Shown: piece by piece, positions 15,454-24,986 of the stretch
Layout: each line of letters starts with the position of its first letter
Position numbering within the stretch: the first letter of the stretch is position 1
Assembly (NCBI GenBank): GCA_015663855.1
Contig: DQRJ01000006.1
Span: forward strand, 1 to 55,610
Direction: 5' to 3'
DNA: 55,610 nt
Origin: Flavobacteriales bacterium
GTDB taxonomy: Bacteria > Bacteroidota > Bacteroidia > Flavobacteriales_D > Sanyastnellaceae
Translations under genes and position numbers: made by a program
Notes under the pieces: model-generated
The model's database searches: none
The model's input: only the letters and a program-made list of their open reading frames with translations
Told to the model about the DNA's origin: nothing

Positions 15454-18045
15454 ATGCGCACATTATTTTCCTCCTCAACAAACAAGAGCAAGCCAGCTCG
15501 AAACGTCCGAAAAGTAGCGAGTTCGAAAGATTCTACAAAAAAGGCTTTCAAGTCTTCCCGCAAAAAATCAAATATTGATATTGAAAAATCAACGGTTTCA
15601 TTTTTTGAATACTGGGAAGATGAAAGGGTGAGGTCTACCATAGGGCTTCTCACCCTAGGAACTGCCATTTTTCTGTTATTGAGTTCTGTTTCCGCCATTT
15701 TCACTGGTGTTTATGACATCATTTTAATTAAAGCAGAAACCCCAACCCTACCCGCCCACAATCTTGGGGGAAAGCTTGGCGCGTTAGTGGGGCATTACTT
15801 AGTGAGAGGAACTTTTGGGTTTGGTTTTCTAGCTGTTCCATTTATTCTAACACTGCTCGGGTGGAAAGCTCTCACGGGAAGAATATTACTTCCTATCTGG
15901 AAGTCAATAAGCTGGTCATTGCTAGCAATGATTACCCTCCCTTGGATTACTGCTTTCTTCTTCCATGAAGCAATGGATGAATCTCTTGAAATCAACCTTT
16001 TTGTAGGAGACCACATAGTGGGACTTGGCTCTGTTTATCTTCTTAAACTTACCCTAATGTATTTCGGGCATTTAGGAACAGGAATACTCATAAGTGTTTT
16101 TGCATTAATAACTTTATATCAATTTGCTCCCAAATGGCATGAGAACATTAAATCCGATAAAATTCGATCATTCTTTAATTGGGCTTCTTTTTTCTCAAAA
16201 CGAATTGATGAGGATGGGGATGATATAGCTGAAACGTCTTCTGAAACTACTCAGCAGCCGCAATCGCAGCCGCAGCCACGAAACACATTTATTAATCCAA
16301 ACAGCAAACTTGATGATATCGTAGACGATCTTTTGTCGGATGCTGATGACAAACCCGAATCGGAGGACAAAACTGAAATAAAGAGTCCTGAACTTTCAGT
16401 AAAAGAAAAAATCGAAGACCCCGAAATTAAACTGGAAATAAAGGAAACGGGAGAGGAAGAATCGCTAAGTAAGGGTGAGGTGAACGAGTTAACGCAGGAG
16501 TTTGGAGAGTATGACCCATCACTAGAATTAGGATCTTATAAGATGCCAGGCCTAGAGCATTTAGCAAATCATGGAGATGGGAAAAATAAGGTTAGCGACG
16601 AAGAGTTAGCTGTGAATAAGGATAAAATTCTCGCCACTCTTGCAAACTTTAAAATTGCTGTAGATAAGATTTCTGCAGAAGTAGGACCTACCGTTACACT
16701 TTACGAAATTATCCCTGCTCCCGGAATTAGAATCTCGAAGATTAAGAATCTTGAGGATGACATCGCTTTGAGTCTTGCCGCTCTAGGAATCAGAATCATT
16801 GCCCCTATCCCGGGACGTGGTACTATCGGTATCGAAGTGCCGAACTCGAAACCTGACGTTGTAAGTATGCAGACTCTAATTGCGTCTGAGAAATTCCAAA
16901 ACTGTGATTATGAACTGCCTATTGCTTTAGGTAAGACCATATCAAACGAGACTCACATCTTCGACTTGGCAAAAATGCCCCACTTATTAATGGCGGGAGC
17001 AACAGGTCAGGGTAAGTCGGTGGGACTTAACGCTATGCTAGTGAGTTTGCTTTATAGAAAGCACCCGAGCGCTTTGAAGTTTGTCCTAGTAGATCCTAAG
17101 AAAGTGGAGTTATCTGTTTATAACCAAATCTCAAGGCATTACCTGGCTCAATTGCCCGGTTCTGAAGATGCAATCATAACGGATACGGATAAGGTAGTGG
17201 CAACTTTGAATTCGCTTTGCAAGGAGATGGATCAGCGCTATGACCTCTTGAAGGACGCGCATTGCAGAAATTTGAAGGAATACAATCAGAAGTTCATCAA
17301 CAGAAAGATTATTCCAGAAACGTGTAAGGATCTTCATCCAGAGAGAGGGCACCACTTCCTTCCTTATATCGTCCTTGTTATAGATGAATTCGCCGACTTG
17401 ATAATGACTGCAGGGAAAGAAATTGAAACGCCTATTGCTCGTCTTGCGCAGCTCGCTCGTGCAATCGGGATTCATTTGATCATCGCAACTCAACGCCCGT
17501 CTGTAAACATCATCACAGGAACTATAAAAGCGAATTTCCCGGCTCGTGTGGCTTTCCGTGTGACTTCGAAGATTGATTCCCGCACCATCCTCGATGCTGG
17601 GGGGGCTGATCAGCTCATAGGTCGTGGTGACATGCTTATGAGTACAGGTAATGACCTTATCCGCTTACAATGTGGATTCGTGGACACGCCTGAGGTGGAA
17701 GCTATTTGCAATCATATAGGAGGCCAAAGAGGTTTTCCTGAAGTTTTCGAACTTCCAGAATTTACGGTTGAAGGCGTAGCAGATCGTGGTGCAACATCAA
17801 TAGATGAGCGTGACGAGCTATTTGACGAGGCGGCACATATTATTGTGATGCACCAACAAGGCTCGACTTCTCTCCTTCAACGAAAACTTAAGCTAGGATA
17901 CAATAGAGCGGGCCGCCTAGTCGATCAATTGGAGGACGCCGGGATTATCGGACCTTTCGAAGGATCTAAAGCGAGGAAGGTATTAATTCCGGACGCAGTA
18001 AGTTTGGAACAACTTTTGCGTAGACCATTTGAGGGCGAGGTTTAA
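15454..18045 (+). CDS. ftsK: DNA translocase FtsK
   Basis: FtsK anchors at the division septum and pumps DNA to help resolve chromosome dimers. From the chosen ATG the protein has 863 residues: a Lys/Ser-rich start, four membrane helices (about 65-225), an acidic linker (about 250-365), and the motor with GATGQGKS (Walker A Lys about 521), VIDEFADLIM (Walker B) and ATQRPSVNIITG. A C-terminal winged-helix gamma domain ends with GSKARKVLI. The frame is open to an ATG at 15388, but 15454 gives the usual basic N-terminus. A G7 run at 17599-17605 falls in the conserved DAGGADQ. lolA follows 18 bp on. Confidence 0.95.
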   Translation: MRTLFSSSTNKSKPARNVRKVASSKDSTKKAFKSSRKKSNIDIEKSTVSFFEYWEDERVRSTIGLLTLGTAIFLLLSSVSAIFTGVYDIILIKAETPTLPAHNLGGKLGALVGHYLVRGTFGFGFLAVPFILTLLGWKALTGRILLPIWKSISWSLLAMITLPWITAFFFHEAMDESLEINLFVGDHIVGLGSVYLLKLTLMYFGHLGTGILISVFALITLYQFAPKWHENIKSDKIRSFFNWASFFSKRIDEDGDDIAETSSETTQQPQSQPQPRNTFINPNSKLDDIVDDLLSDADDKPESEDKTEIKSPELSVKEKIEDPEIKLEIKETGEEESLSKGEVNELTQEFGEYDPSLELGSYKMPGLEHLANHGDGKNKVSDEELAVNKDKILATLANFKIAVDKISAEVGPTVTLYEIIPAPGIRISKIKNLEDDIALSLAALGIRIIAPIPGRGTIGIEVPNSKPDVVSMQTLIASEKFQNCDYELPIALGKTISNETHIFDLAKMPHLLMAGATGQGKSVGLNAMLVSLLYRKHPSALKFVLVDPKKVELSVYNQISRHYLAQLPGSEDAIITDTDKVVATLNSLCKEMDQRYDLLKDAHCRNLKEYNQKFINRKIIPETCKDLHPERGHHFLPYIVLVIDEFADLIMTAGKEIETPIARLAQLARAIGIHLIIATQRPSVNIITGTIKANFPARVAFRVTSKIDSRTILDAGGADQLIGRGDMLMSTGNDLIRLQCGFVDTPEVEAICNHIGGQRGFPEVFELPEFTVEGVADRGATSIDERDELFDEAAHIIVMHQQGSTSLLQRKLKLGYNRAGRLVDQLEDAGIIGPFEGSKARKVLIPDAVSLEQLLRRPFEGEV

Positions 18046-18063
18046 TTCTTTCAAAATTTAAAA

Positions 18064-18708
18064 ATGACACGTACTTTATTTTTCACTTTACTATCAATTT
18101 CGTTCGTAATTAACGGATATTCACAAGACTCTGACGCACTATTATTAAAATTAAGTGAGCGGGCTAAGACATTCGAAAACATCGAAGCTACTTATTCGTC
18201 AAAGATGGTGGACCTTAAAAACGATTTCGAGGAAACGATGTCGGGGAAAATCTATATCGAAGGTGATAAGTTCAACCTAAATCTAGGGGAATTCGTGATT
18301 ATTTCGGACGGCATTACGGTTTGGACTTACGAACCCGAGTCAAACGACTGCTACATCGACGACGCAGATATGCTTATCGATGAAGGAATGGATCCATCTC
18401 GAATCTTCACAATATGGGAGGACGAATTCAATAGCGAATGGAAAGGCCGTGAAATGGTCGGCGACCGCGACTGCGTCCAAATCAACCTCTACCCTATCGA
18501 CGGCGACGAGAAGCCCTACCACACTCTCAAGATGTATATAGACGATGTTAAGCTCGAAATAGTACGCTTAGTAGTAAAAGGGCGTGAGGGGATGGATACG
18601 GACTACTTAATCGAGAGATTCAATACCGGAGTTACTTTGCCTAATTCGAGCTTCGACTTCGACGAGTCTAAGTATCCCGGCGCGTTGATGATAGACAATC
18701 GTATTTGA
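18064..18708 (+). CDS. lolA: outer-membrane lipoprotein carrier protein LolA
   Basis: LolA is the periplasmic chaperone that carries lipoproteins from the inner to the outer membrane. The 214-residue protein has a signal peptide (cleavage near NGYSQ, about 20), then the LolA pattern: FENIEATYSSKM, SGKIYIEGDKF, ISDGITVWTYEP and a concave beta-sheet ending NSSFDFDESKYPG. Its place directly after ftsK is the common Bacteroidota arrangement. LolA sequences diverge strongly, but length, order and context agree. Confidence 0.88.
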   Translation: MTRTLFFTLLSISFVINGYSQDSDALLLKLSERAKTFENIEATYSSKMVDLKNDFEETMSGKIYIEGDKFNLNLGEFVIISDGITVWTYEPESNDCYIDDADMLIDEGMDPSRIFTIWEDEFNSEWKGREMVGDRDCVQINLYPIDGDEKPYHTLKMYIDDVKLEIVRLVVKGREGMDTDYLIERFNTGVTLPNSSFDFDESKYPGALMIDNRI

Positions 18709-18709
18709 T

Positions 18710-20035
18710 TTATCGCCTGATAAAGAACCCCTCGTCGTCGAGTTCGGGCAATACGAACTCTGGAAGAATCGGTACAGTATCGGTGTCACACCATTGACCA
18801 TGGTGGAATGTCGATAGATCCCACGCTTTATTCACGTAGCCCGAGAAAGTATCTACTGACTGCCAATCGTATTTGGTCGATAATTGAGCGGGTAGGATAG
18901 AAAAATCTAGGTCGCCCAATTCCTTTTGCATCTTTCTTAAAAAGGCATCGAGGAATGCATCGTGCGCTCGGAGGGAATATTTCGAAGGATCCGACTTATA
19001 CATCTTTCGGAATACCTTAATCGCGGCGATAGAAGAAGAATCGTTCCAAACTATAACTTCACTTACAGGGATTGTAGTGCGAGATCTCTCTAAGAATTTC
19101 ACATCAATAAAGCCCAAATCTTGAAGTTCAGGATGAGAGTAAACATAGATCTCGGTAGAATCATTGATTTGGACAGCCATTTGAAGATTCGAAAGCATAG
19201 ATCTTGCAGATCTTCCCGCTACTGTAACAACAACATTTCGCTCGTAGAAATTGATCTTCTCAGAAAGAGACCCAACAGAATGTTTCGAACCGTGCACTGT
19301 ATCGAACATCAAGGTAATTGTAGAGTCCTTCAGATTAGATAAAGAGAAAAGCTGACTAGAAAGCTTATCCATAAAACGAGTTTCTAAATCTAGATCTACC
19401 CCATCCGTCATCACGAAAATAATATGATCGTTACTGTGATTTTTAGCAATATCAACGGCAAGTATGTCAACGGCAAACTTCTCTGAAGGGATAATGGATC
19501 TTATTGCATCAGACCCCTTAAGGATACTCTCGTTTACTGGGGTAAGAAGTACGTGATCTGCACCTGAACGCTCAATAATTCTTAAGCTTTTTGTCAAAGA
19601 ACTCATCTGAAGAGGACCTAATACTACATCTGAGCCATTAATATCTGAGACGTCCCAAGTTACATTTCCTATAGTGTCTGGTACTTCATCTAAAAAAGTC
19701 AGATCTATCAAATATCCTTCCTTTCTTAGTCGTTCTGCACCCCAACGTACCCCCATCATATTCTCCATAGCTATTTCACGCATCCTTTCCTCGCGTTTAG
19801 AGGCTGGATGAAGCTCATCGTTAACAGAATTACTAAAAAACGGGAGAATAGCTACCGCCTGAAAATCCACAAGGGACGTTTGGGAAGTACTGTCTAAAGA
19901 GTTGAGATCTTGTGTAGGAAACTGTGCTTGGGTATGCGCTGATACAAGCCATAACGACAACAGAGCGATAGCATTTAGTGCGAAAGCACTAGACGTAAAA
20001 GCAATCGAATAGGAATATCTTTTTATGAAGGACAT
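18710..20035 (-). CDS. exported type 1 periplasmic-binding-fold protein
   Basis: The protein (441 residues from this ATG) has a basic N-terminus and a hydrophobic segment (residues about 10-35, cleavage near TQAQ). It then shows a binding-protein-like alternation: VAILPFFSN, DVVLGPLQMSS, HVLLTPVNES, HIIFVMTDG and VVVTVAGRSARSMLSNLQ, with lobes as in leucine-binding or Peripla_BP_6 folds. In many Flavobacteriia the gene after guaA encodes such a domain preceded by LysM peptidoglycan-binding repeats; no LysM repeat is visible here. Another ATG at 20059 would overlap guaA by ten bases. No transporter genes lie nearby, so a peptidoglycan- or envelope-linked role is likelier than uptake. Confidence 0.65.
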   Translation of the reverse strand: MSFIKRYSYSIAFTSSAFALNAIALLSLWLVSAHTQAQFPTQDLNSLDSTSQTSLVDFQAVAILPFFSNSVNDELHPASKREERMREIAMENMMGVRWGAERLRKEGYLIDLTFLDEVPDTIGNVTWDVSDINGSDVVLGPLQMSSLTKSLRIIERSGADHVLLTPVNESILKGSDAIRSIIPSEKFAVDILAVDIAKNHSNDHIIFVMTDGVDLDLETRFMDKLSSQLFSLSNLKDSTITLMFDTVHGSKHSVGSLSEKINFYERNVVVTVAGRSARSMLSNLQMAVQINDSTEIYVYSHPELQDLGFIDVKFLERSRTTIPVSEVIVWNDSSSIAAIKVFRKMYKSDPSKYSLRAHDAFLDAFLRKMQKELGDLDFSILPAQLSTKYDWQSVDTFSGYVNKAWDLSTFHHGQWCDTDTVPILPEFVLPELDDEGFFIRR

Positions 20036-20049
20036 ACTAGTATTTGGCT

Positions 20050-21603
20050 TTACTCCCATTCGATGGTTGCTGGTGGTTTAGAGCTAATATCGTACACAAC
20101 TCTATTAACTCCCCTAACTTTATTAATGATATCGTTTGAAACCTTTGCAAGGAAGTCGTACGGCAGATGAGACCAGTCGGCTGTCATCCCATCCGTACTG
20201 GTCACAGCACGAAGCGCTACAGTATTTTCATAGGTACGCTCGTCACCCATCACGCCCACGGATTGGACAGGTAGGAGCATCGCTCCTGCTTGCCAAACGG
20301 AGTCGTATAGGCCGGCCTCGCGAAGTCCGTTAATGAAAATAAAGTCGACTTCTTGAAGGACTCTCACTTTTTCTGGAGTCACATCGCCAAGGATACGTAT
20401 TCCGAGGCCGGGACCGGGGAATGGGTGGCGTGCGAGAATACGTGGCTTAATGTTTAATGCCTTGCCTACCCGACGAACTTCGTCTTTGAAAATCGAGCGC
20501 AAGGGCTCGACAACTTTGAGAGTCATATAATCGGGTAGTCCACCCACGTTGTGGTGACTCTTTATTGTAGCGGAAGGTCCGCCCGTTGCGCTCACCGATT
20601 CTATAACGTCCGGATAAATGGTGCCTTGACCTAGCCACTTCGCTCCCTCTACTGCTTTAGAAGCCTCGTCAAATACCTCAACGAAAACTCTACCTATTGC
20701 TTTACGCTTTAACTCAGGATCACTCAACCCCTTCAAAGCCTCCATAAACTGATCTCCTGCCCTCACCCCTCGAACATTCAACCCCATATGCTCGTAATCA
20801 TCTAAAACCTGATCGAACTCCCCCTTCCTCAATAGACCGTTATCTACGAAAATGCAGTGAAGCTTATCTCCGATAGCACGATGAAGAAGCTCAGCAGCTA
20901 CAGTCGAATCTACACCACCAGAAAGGCCGAGGATGACGTGTTCGTCAGAACCGATTTGGTCTTTAAGTTCAGAAATGGTCGCATCTGCGAAGTTGTCAGG
21001 AGTCCACTCACCTGTACATCCACAAATGTCTATGATGAAATTCTTAATAAGAACAGGCCCCTCTGTGCTATGAAAAACCTCCGGGTGGAACTGAATCCCC
21101 CACACCTTTTCATTAACATCCCTAAACCCAGCAAATTTCACATCGCTGGTGCTACAGAGAGTTTCATACCCATCGCCTAAACCTAATATGGTGTCACCGT
21201 GACTCATCCACACCTGACTTCCAAGAGTCATGCCATTAAGAAGCTCATCCTCGGTATTCACCTCACTAAGATTCGCACGGCCGTATTCTCTTGTATCACT
21301 CGCCTCAACGCTACCGCCATTTTTCAAAGCCAAATATTGCGCTCCATAGCAAACCCCTAAAAGAGGAACTTTTCCGATAATCGCTTCAACATCAGGTTGC
21401 GGAGCGTCGACATCTCTTACACTATATGGGCTACCCGAAAGAATTACACCTTTACATCCTTCGGGAATACCCGTGAATTTATTCCAAGGAATAATCTCAG
21501 AATAGACATTTATCTCCCTTACTCTCCTCGCAATCAATTGAGTATACTGCGAGCCAAAATCTAGTATTAAGATATTTTCAGCACTAGGACGAAGTTCAGA
21601 CAT
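20050..21603 (-). CDS. guaA: GMP synthase (glutamine-hydrolysing) GuaA
   Basis: GuaA aminates XMP to GMP with glutamine and ATP. The 517-residue protein has an N-terminal class I glutamine amidotransferase domain (ILDFGSQYTQLIARRVRE, nucleophile in LLGVCYGAQ, FHPEVFHS). An ATP-pyrophosphatase domain follows (LSGGVDST) with a dimerisation domain ending RVVYDISSKPPATIEWE. The frame extends seven codons upstream to 21624, but MSELRPSAEN at 21603 is the better start. Assignment is secure. Confidence 0.96.
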   Translation of the reverse strand: MSELRPSAENILILDFGSQYTQLIARRVREINVYSEIIPWNKFTGIPEGCKGVILSGSPYSVRDVDAPQPDVEAIIGKVPLLGVCYGAQYLALKNGGSVEASDTREYGRANLSEVNTEDELLNGMTLGSQVWMSHGDTILGLGDGYETLCSTSDVKFAGFRDVNEKVWGIQFHPEVFHSTEGPVLIKNFIIDICGCTGEWTPDNFADATISELKDQIGSDEHVILGLSGGVDSTVAAELLHRAIGDKLHCIFVDNGLLRKGEFDQVLDDYEHMGLNVRGVRAGDQFMEALKGLSDPELKRKAIGRVFVEVFDEASKAVEGAKWLGQGTIYPDVIESVSATGGPSATIKSHHNVGGLPDYMTLKVVEPLRSIFKDEVRRVGKALNIKPRILARHPFPGPGLGIRILGDVTPEKVRVLQEVDFIFINGLREAGLYDSVWQAGAMLLPVQSVGVMGDERTYENTVALRAVTSTDGMTADWSHLPYDFLAKVSNDIINKVRGVNRVVYDISSKPPATIEWE

Positions 21604-21679
21604 ATCGAAAATTTGAAAGTACAATTAGCCGTCGCGAAGTTAGCTATTCAACTCTTTCTGATTACGACTGAAAAGACGC

Positions 21680-21687
21680 TAATTTTG
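21680..21687 (+). promoter_or_regulatory. -7 box (TAATTTTG) for maf
   Basis: TAATTTTG matches TAnnTTTG exactly and lies 22 bases before the maf ATG. It sits in the 106-bp divergent region between guaA and maf. No well-placed TTG is visible upstream. Confidence 0.45.
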
Positions 21688-21709
21688 CATTGTTTTCACA
21701 CATTTACTC

Positions 21710-22303
21710 ATGCTATATCCACATCTGTCTTCAAAGCGCATTATTCTAGCTTCTAAAAGCCCTAGAAGACTAGAACTAGTTAGAGGTTTGGAACTAAATC
21801 CTGTTGTGATGGTGAGAGATGTTGATGAAAGCTATCCTGTTGGAATCACAGGCGAAGAAGTTGCGGAATATGTTACTAAAGCAAAAGCAGAGGGATATAG
21901 CGATTTAATAGGAGAAGACGATATTCTAATCACTGGTGATACCGTAGTTATCTTAGACAATCAAATCCTTGAAAAACCTGCGAACAATGATGAAGCCGTT
22001 TCTATGCTCAAGCGTCTTAGCGGAAGGTCTCACATTGTAGCTTCAGGAATAGCTGTTTCTACATTAGAAAACGGAGAAATAAATACGATTTGCGAAGTAG
22101 ATACATGCGAAGTTCACTTTGAGGAACTTTCTGACAAGATGATCCGCCACTACATAGAAATCTACAAACCATTTGATAAAGCGGGCAGTTACGGCGTGCA
22201 AGACCTCATCGGGTATGTAGGAGTAAAGGAAATCAAGGGGTCGTTTTACACCGTTATGGGGCTCCCTGTTCACATTCTTCACAGAATGCTTGAGTCCTTA
22301 TGA
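21710..22303 (+). CDS. maf: Maf-family nucleoside triphosphate pyrophosphatase
   Basis: Maf proteins hydrolyse non-canonical or canonical nucleoside triphosphates to monophosphates and are linked to septum control. The 197-residue protein has the family opening ILASKSPRRLEL, the central TGDTVV and the late DKAGSYGVQ followed by IKGSFYTVMGLPVH. It stands alone between divergent guaA and convergent carbonic anhydrase genes. Which Maf subclass (dTTP/UTP or 7-methyl-GTP) cannot be decided by eye. Confidence 0.93.
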   Translation: MLYPHLSSKRIILASKSPRRLELVRGLELNPVVMVRDVDESYPVGITGEEVAEYVTKAKAEGYSDLIGEDDILITGDTVVILDNQILEKPANNDEAVSMLKRLSGRSHIVASGIAVSTLENGEINTICEVDTCEVHFEELSDKMIRHYIEIYKPFDKAGSYGVQDLIGYVGVKEIKGSFYTVMGLPVHILHRMLESL

Positions 22304-22338
22304 AATAGAAATAAGTCCTATTATAATTCTTTTATATT

Positions 22339-22956
22339 TTAAAAGAAATTCACTTCACCTGTCTCGACAGAGTACATCCCTCCTACAAAAAGAACTTCTT
22401 TTGACAGTTCCAATTCTTGCAAAATAGGACTCTTTTTTCTGATTAAATTCTTCATTACATCCACATTTGTTTCAGCAACACGGTTGACGAATGACAAGTT
22501 TTTAGAGGTCCTATCACCCTGCTCAACGACTTTATTAATCGATGGTTTTATCTTATCTAATAAGCCCGTCAATTCACCTAAGTTGACATCATCACAGGCT
22601 CCTTTAATAGCTCCACAACTAGTATGTCCCAATACCAAAACCAACTTTGCTCCAGCAACTTTACACGAAAATTCTAAACTGCCTATAACATCTGAATTAA
22701 CAACGTTTCCTGCCACTCTAATACAGAAAACATCCCCTATTCCTTGGTCAAAAATGATTTCTGTTGGCACTCTTGAATCTATGCAACTTAATATAACGGC
22801 ATACGGGAATTGCCCTCTTGCAGTTTCTTCAATTTGTTTTGCAAAATCCCTAGAGACAAAATCTTTTTCAATAAAACGCCTGTTTCCAGATTTGAGTATC
22901 TCTAATACATCCTCTGGAGTTAAATACGACCTAGAATCTTTTGTCTGTGTGATCAT
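22339..22956 (-). CDS. beta-class carbonic anhydrase
   Basis: The enzyme interconverts CO2 and bicarbonate. The 205-residue protein has zinc ligands Cys58 with Asp60-Arg62 (SCIDSR) and His111-Cys114 (HTSCGAI), all intact, and the segment RVAGNVVNSDVIGSLEF. No signal peptide is seen, so it is cytoplasmic. It starts 10 bp after the SulP transporter stop on the same strand, so bicarbonate imported by SulP could be equilibrated directly by this enzyme. Confidence 0.94.
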   Translation of the reverse strand: MITQTKDSRSYLTPEDVLEILKSGNRRFIEKDFVSRDFAKQIEETARGQFPYAVILSCIDSRVPTEIIFDQGIGDVFCIRVAGNVVNSDVIGSLEFSCKVAGAKLVLVLGHTSCGAIKGACDDVNLGELTGLLDKIKPSINKVVEQGDRTSKNLSFVNRVAETNVDVMKNLIRKKSPILQELELSKEVLFVGGMYSVETGEVNFF

Positions 22957-22966
22957 TTCTCATTCT

Positions 22967-24691
22967 TTACATTCTATAAGCCACCTTCGCTATTTTCACT
23001 TTAAGTAACTCTTCTGCGATTTGTAATATCCCATCTTTATCCGATGATAAATTTTGTTTAAGCCAAACTTCACAATCACTAAATGAATCGAAAACATGCA
23101 TTTCTGGTACTAGAATTGGAATTACTCCGATACTAGTCAACATATCATGTGGTTGTATCTGCAAAGCAGCAAATACAACGACAATATTGTCCCGCTGTAA
23201 GTCCAAGATAGCTTCTTCGAGTGCATAAAGTCCCGATTGATCTATATATGGCACTTCATCCATTCTGATTATCAGAACCTGTATATCACTTTTCAATTCT
23301 TGAATGAGCTCTTGAAACCTAAATGTAAATCCAAAGAATAATGGACCGTATAAATGCTTAATAAATATTTTATTTTTATATTTTTTGTATGCCCCCCCCT
23401 CGTCATCCCACGTTTCTTCTCCATCAAAACTGCTCATCGCTTTAAGTGAAGAACCTCTCTCAACTAAATCACTAGATTTTTTCATGAAAAGCACACAAGC
23501 CAAAACCACACCGACACCTACTGCATGTAAAAGGTTGCCAAAAACTGTGATCAGTAATACGATTAATAAAACAGCGGCATCAGCTTTCGGGACTCTTATA
23601 AGATGCCTCAAACCTTTATAATCTATAATCCCTAGCCCCACAGTAATCAAAATTCCCGCTAGCACACTTAATGGGATGAATGCTGCAAACTTACCTAGCC
23701 CAAATAAAATTGCAGCTAGAAGAAGTCCATGTATTACCCCCGACAAACGAGTTGTACCTCCGGCATTTACATTAACAACCGTTCTCATAGTTGCACCTGC
23801 TCCTGGGAGCCCTCCTACTAATGATGCCGCTATATTTCCTATCCCTTGACCTATCAACTCTTTATTACTGTCATGCTTAGTTTTCGTGATGTTATCCGCA
23901 ATAACCGAAGTTAATAGAGAGTCTATAGCGCCTAATGCTGACAACATAACAGCAAACTCAATTATAATCCAATACATTGCTGGATCGACATGGAATATAG
24001 TGCTGAACTTTAACTCCGGTATCCCTATCGGAATCTCTCCAATAGTAGGAACATTTAATCCAAGTACGTAGGAGAGAGTACTTACAACAAGTAAAGCGAC
24101 TAATGCACTAGGGATTGACTTTGTGATTTTAGGGAATAAATAAATTATCGCTATTGTCAAGGCGCCTAACCCTAAAGCATTGAAATTAATTTGTGAGAGT
24201 GGCTCATTAAGGTTTAAAAAGATGTGTACGGTATTATTTGCGGATGGATGACCTAAAAATGGATAGATTTGGAATAGAATAATGATCACACCGATACCAC
24301 TCATGAATCCAGAGAGTACAGGGTATGGAATATACTTTATGTACTTTCCTATCTTTAATAGCCCGTAAAGGATTTGAAAACCACCTGCTAGAATAAATGA
24401 TGCAATTATTATTCCCATCCCCGCTTGTAGACTTCCTGAGACTTCAATAGCTGTGGCAACTACCATTGCAGAGATAACAGTCATAGGCCCAGTAGGCCCA
24501 CTAACTTGTGTTGAAGTACCACCAAACACCGCTGCAAAGATTCCTAATACCATTGCCCCATACAATCCCGCGATAGCTCCCATGCCCGATTGAACTCCGA
24601 AAGCCAAGGCTAAGGGAAGCGCAACAATACCAGCAGTTAACCCGCCGAAAATATCACCTTTCAAATCTTTAAAATCAAAAATTTTATTCAT
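22967..24691 (-). CDS. SulP-family anion (probable bicarbonate) transporter
   Basis: This 574-residue protein has the SLC26/SulP core (GGLTAGIVALPLALAFG, the anion-site segment SGPTGPMTVI, about 12-14 membrane helices to about residue 415). A cytoplasmic STAS domain follows (about 445-560, RMDEVPYIDQSGLYAL). SulP proteins carry sulfate, bicarbonate or other anions; the adjoining carbonic anhydrase gene favours bicarbonate, by inference. A run of eight Gs in the coding strand (23392-23399) lies in the linker before the STAS domain (DDEGGAYKKY). Confidence 0.9.
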   Translation of the reverse strand: MNKIFDFKDLKGDIFGGLTAGIVALPLALAFGVQSGMGAIAGLYGAMVLGIFAAVFGGTSTQVSGPTGPMTVISAMVVATAIEVSGSLQAGMGIIIASFILAGGFQILYGLLKIGKYIKYIPYPVLSGFMSGIGVIIILFQIYPFLGHPSANNTVHIFLNLNEPLSQINFNALGLGALTIAIIYLFPKITKSIPSALVALLVVSTLSYVLGLNVPTIGEIPIGIPELKFSTIFHVDPAMYWIIIEFAVMLSALGAIDSLLTSVIADNITKTKHDSNKELIGQGIGNIAASLVGGLPGAGATMRTVVNVNAGGTTRLSGVIHGLLLAAILFGLGKFAAFIPLSVLAGILITVGLGIIDYKGLRHLIRVPKADAAVLLIVLLITVFGNLLHAVGVGVVLACVLFMKKSSDLVERGSSLKAMSSFDGEETWDDEGGAYKKYKNKIFIKHLYGPLFFGFTFRFQELIQELKSDIQVLIIRMDEVPYIDQSGLYALEEAILDLQRDNIVVVFAALQIQPHDMLTSIGVIPILVPEMHVFDSFSDCEVWLKQNLSSDKDGILQIAEELLKVKIAKVAYRM

Positions 24692-24986
24692 GTCCCTTAT
24701 TTCTTAATTGTACCCAAAACCATTCCTATAAAGAAATCCATAATACTACACTCACAACTCGTTGTACTATTCTCTTCTAGACAGCAAACACCTCATCGGC
24801 ATTATCTGCATCTACACCCTTAATAAAATAGTGATTTCTGAATCCTCAAGTCAGACGAATCTGGGCTCTTTATAAATAAGCCCTCATTGACTTTTATCGT
24901 TATTTGACTTGATAACTATTTCAACGCGAAGCGCTAATATAATAGTATTACTATCAATATCTAAATGATTCATATCGGCTTAGGCA
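24692..24986. other. intergenic region upstream of SulP gene
   Basis: About 295 bases of AT-rich DNA lie between the methyltransferase stop and the SulP start. I see a short inverted repeat GGGCT...AGCCC near 24867-24887 that could be a weak terminator for the methyltransferase gene. I find no exact TAnnTTTG box near the SulP ATG, no RNA gene and no reading frame worth calling. Confidence 0.4.

Noticed and set aside
17599..17605. G7 run in ftsK as a phase-variation switch
   Set aside because: It encodes the conserved DAGGADQ of an essential protein, so it is more likely codon constraint.
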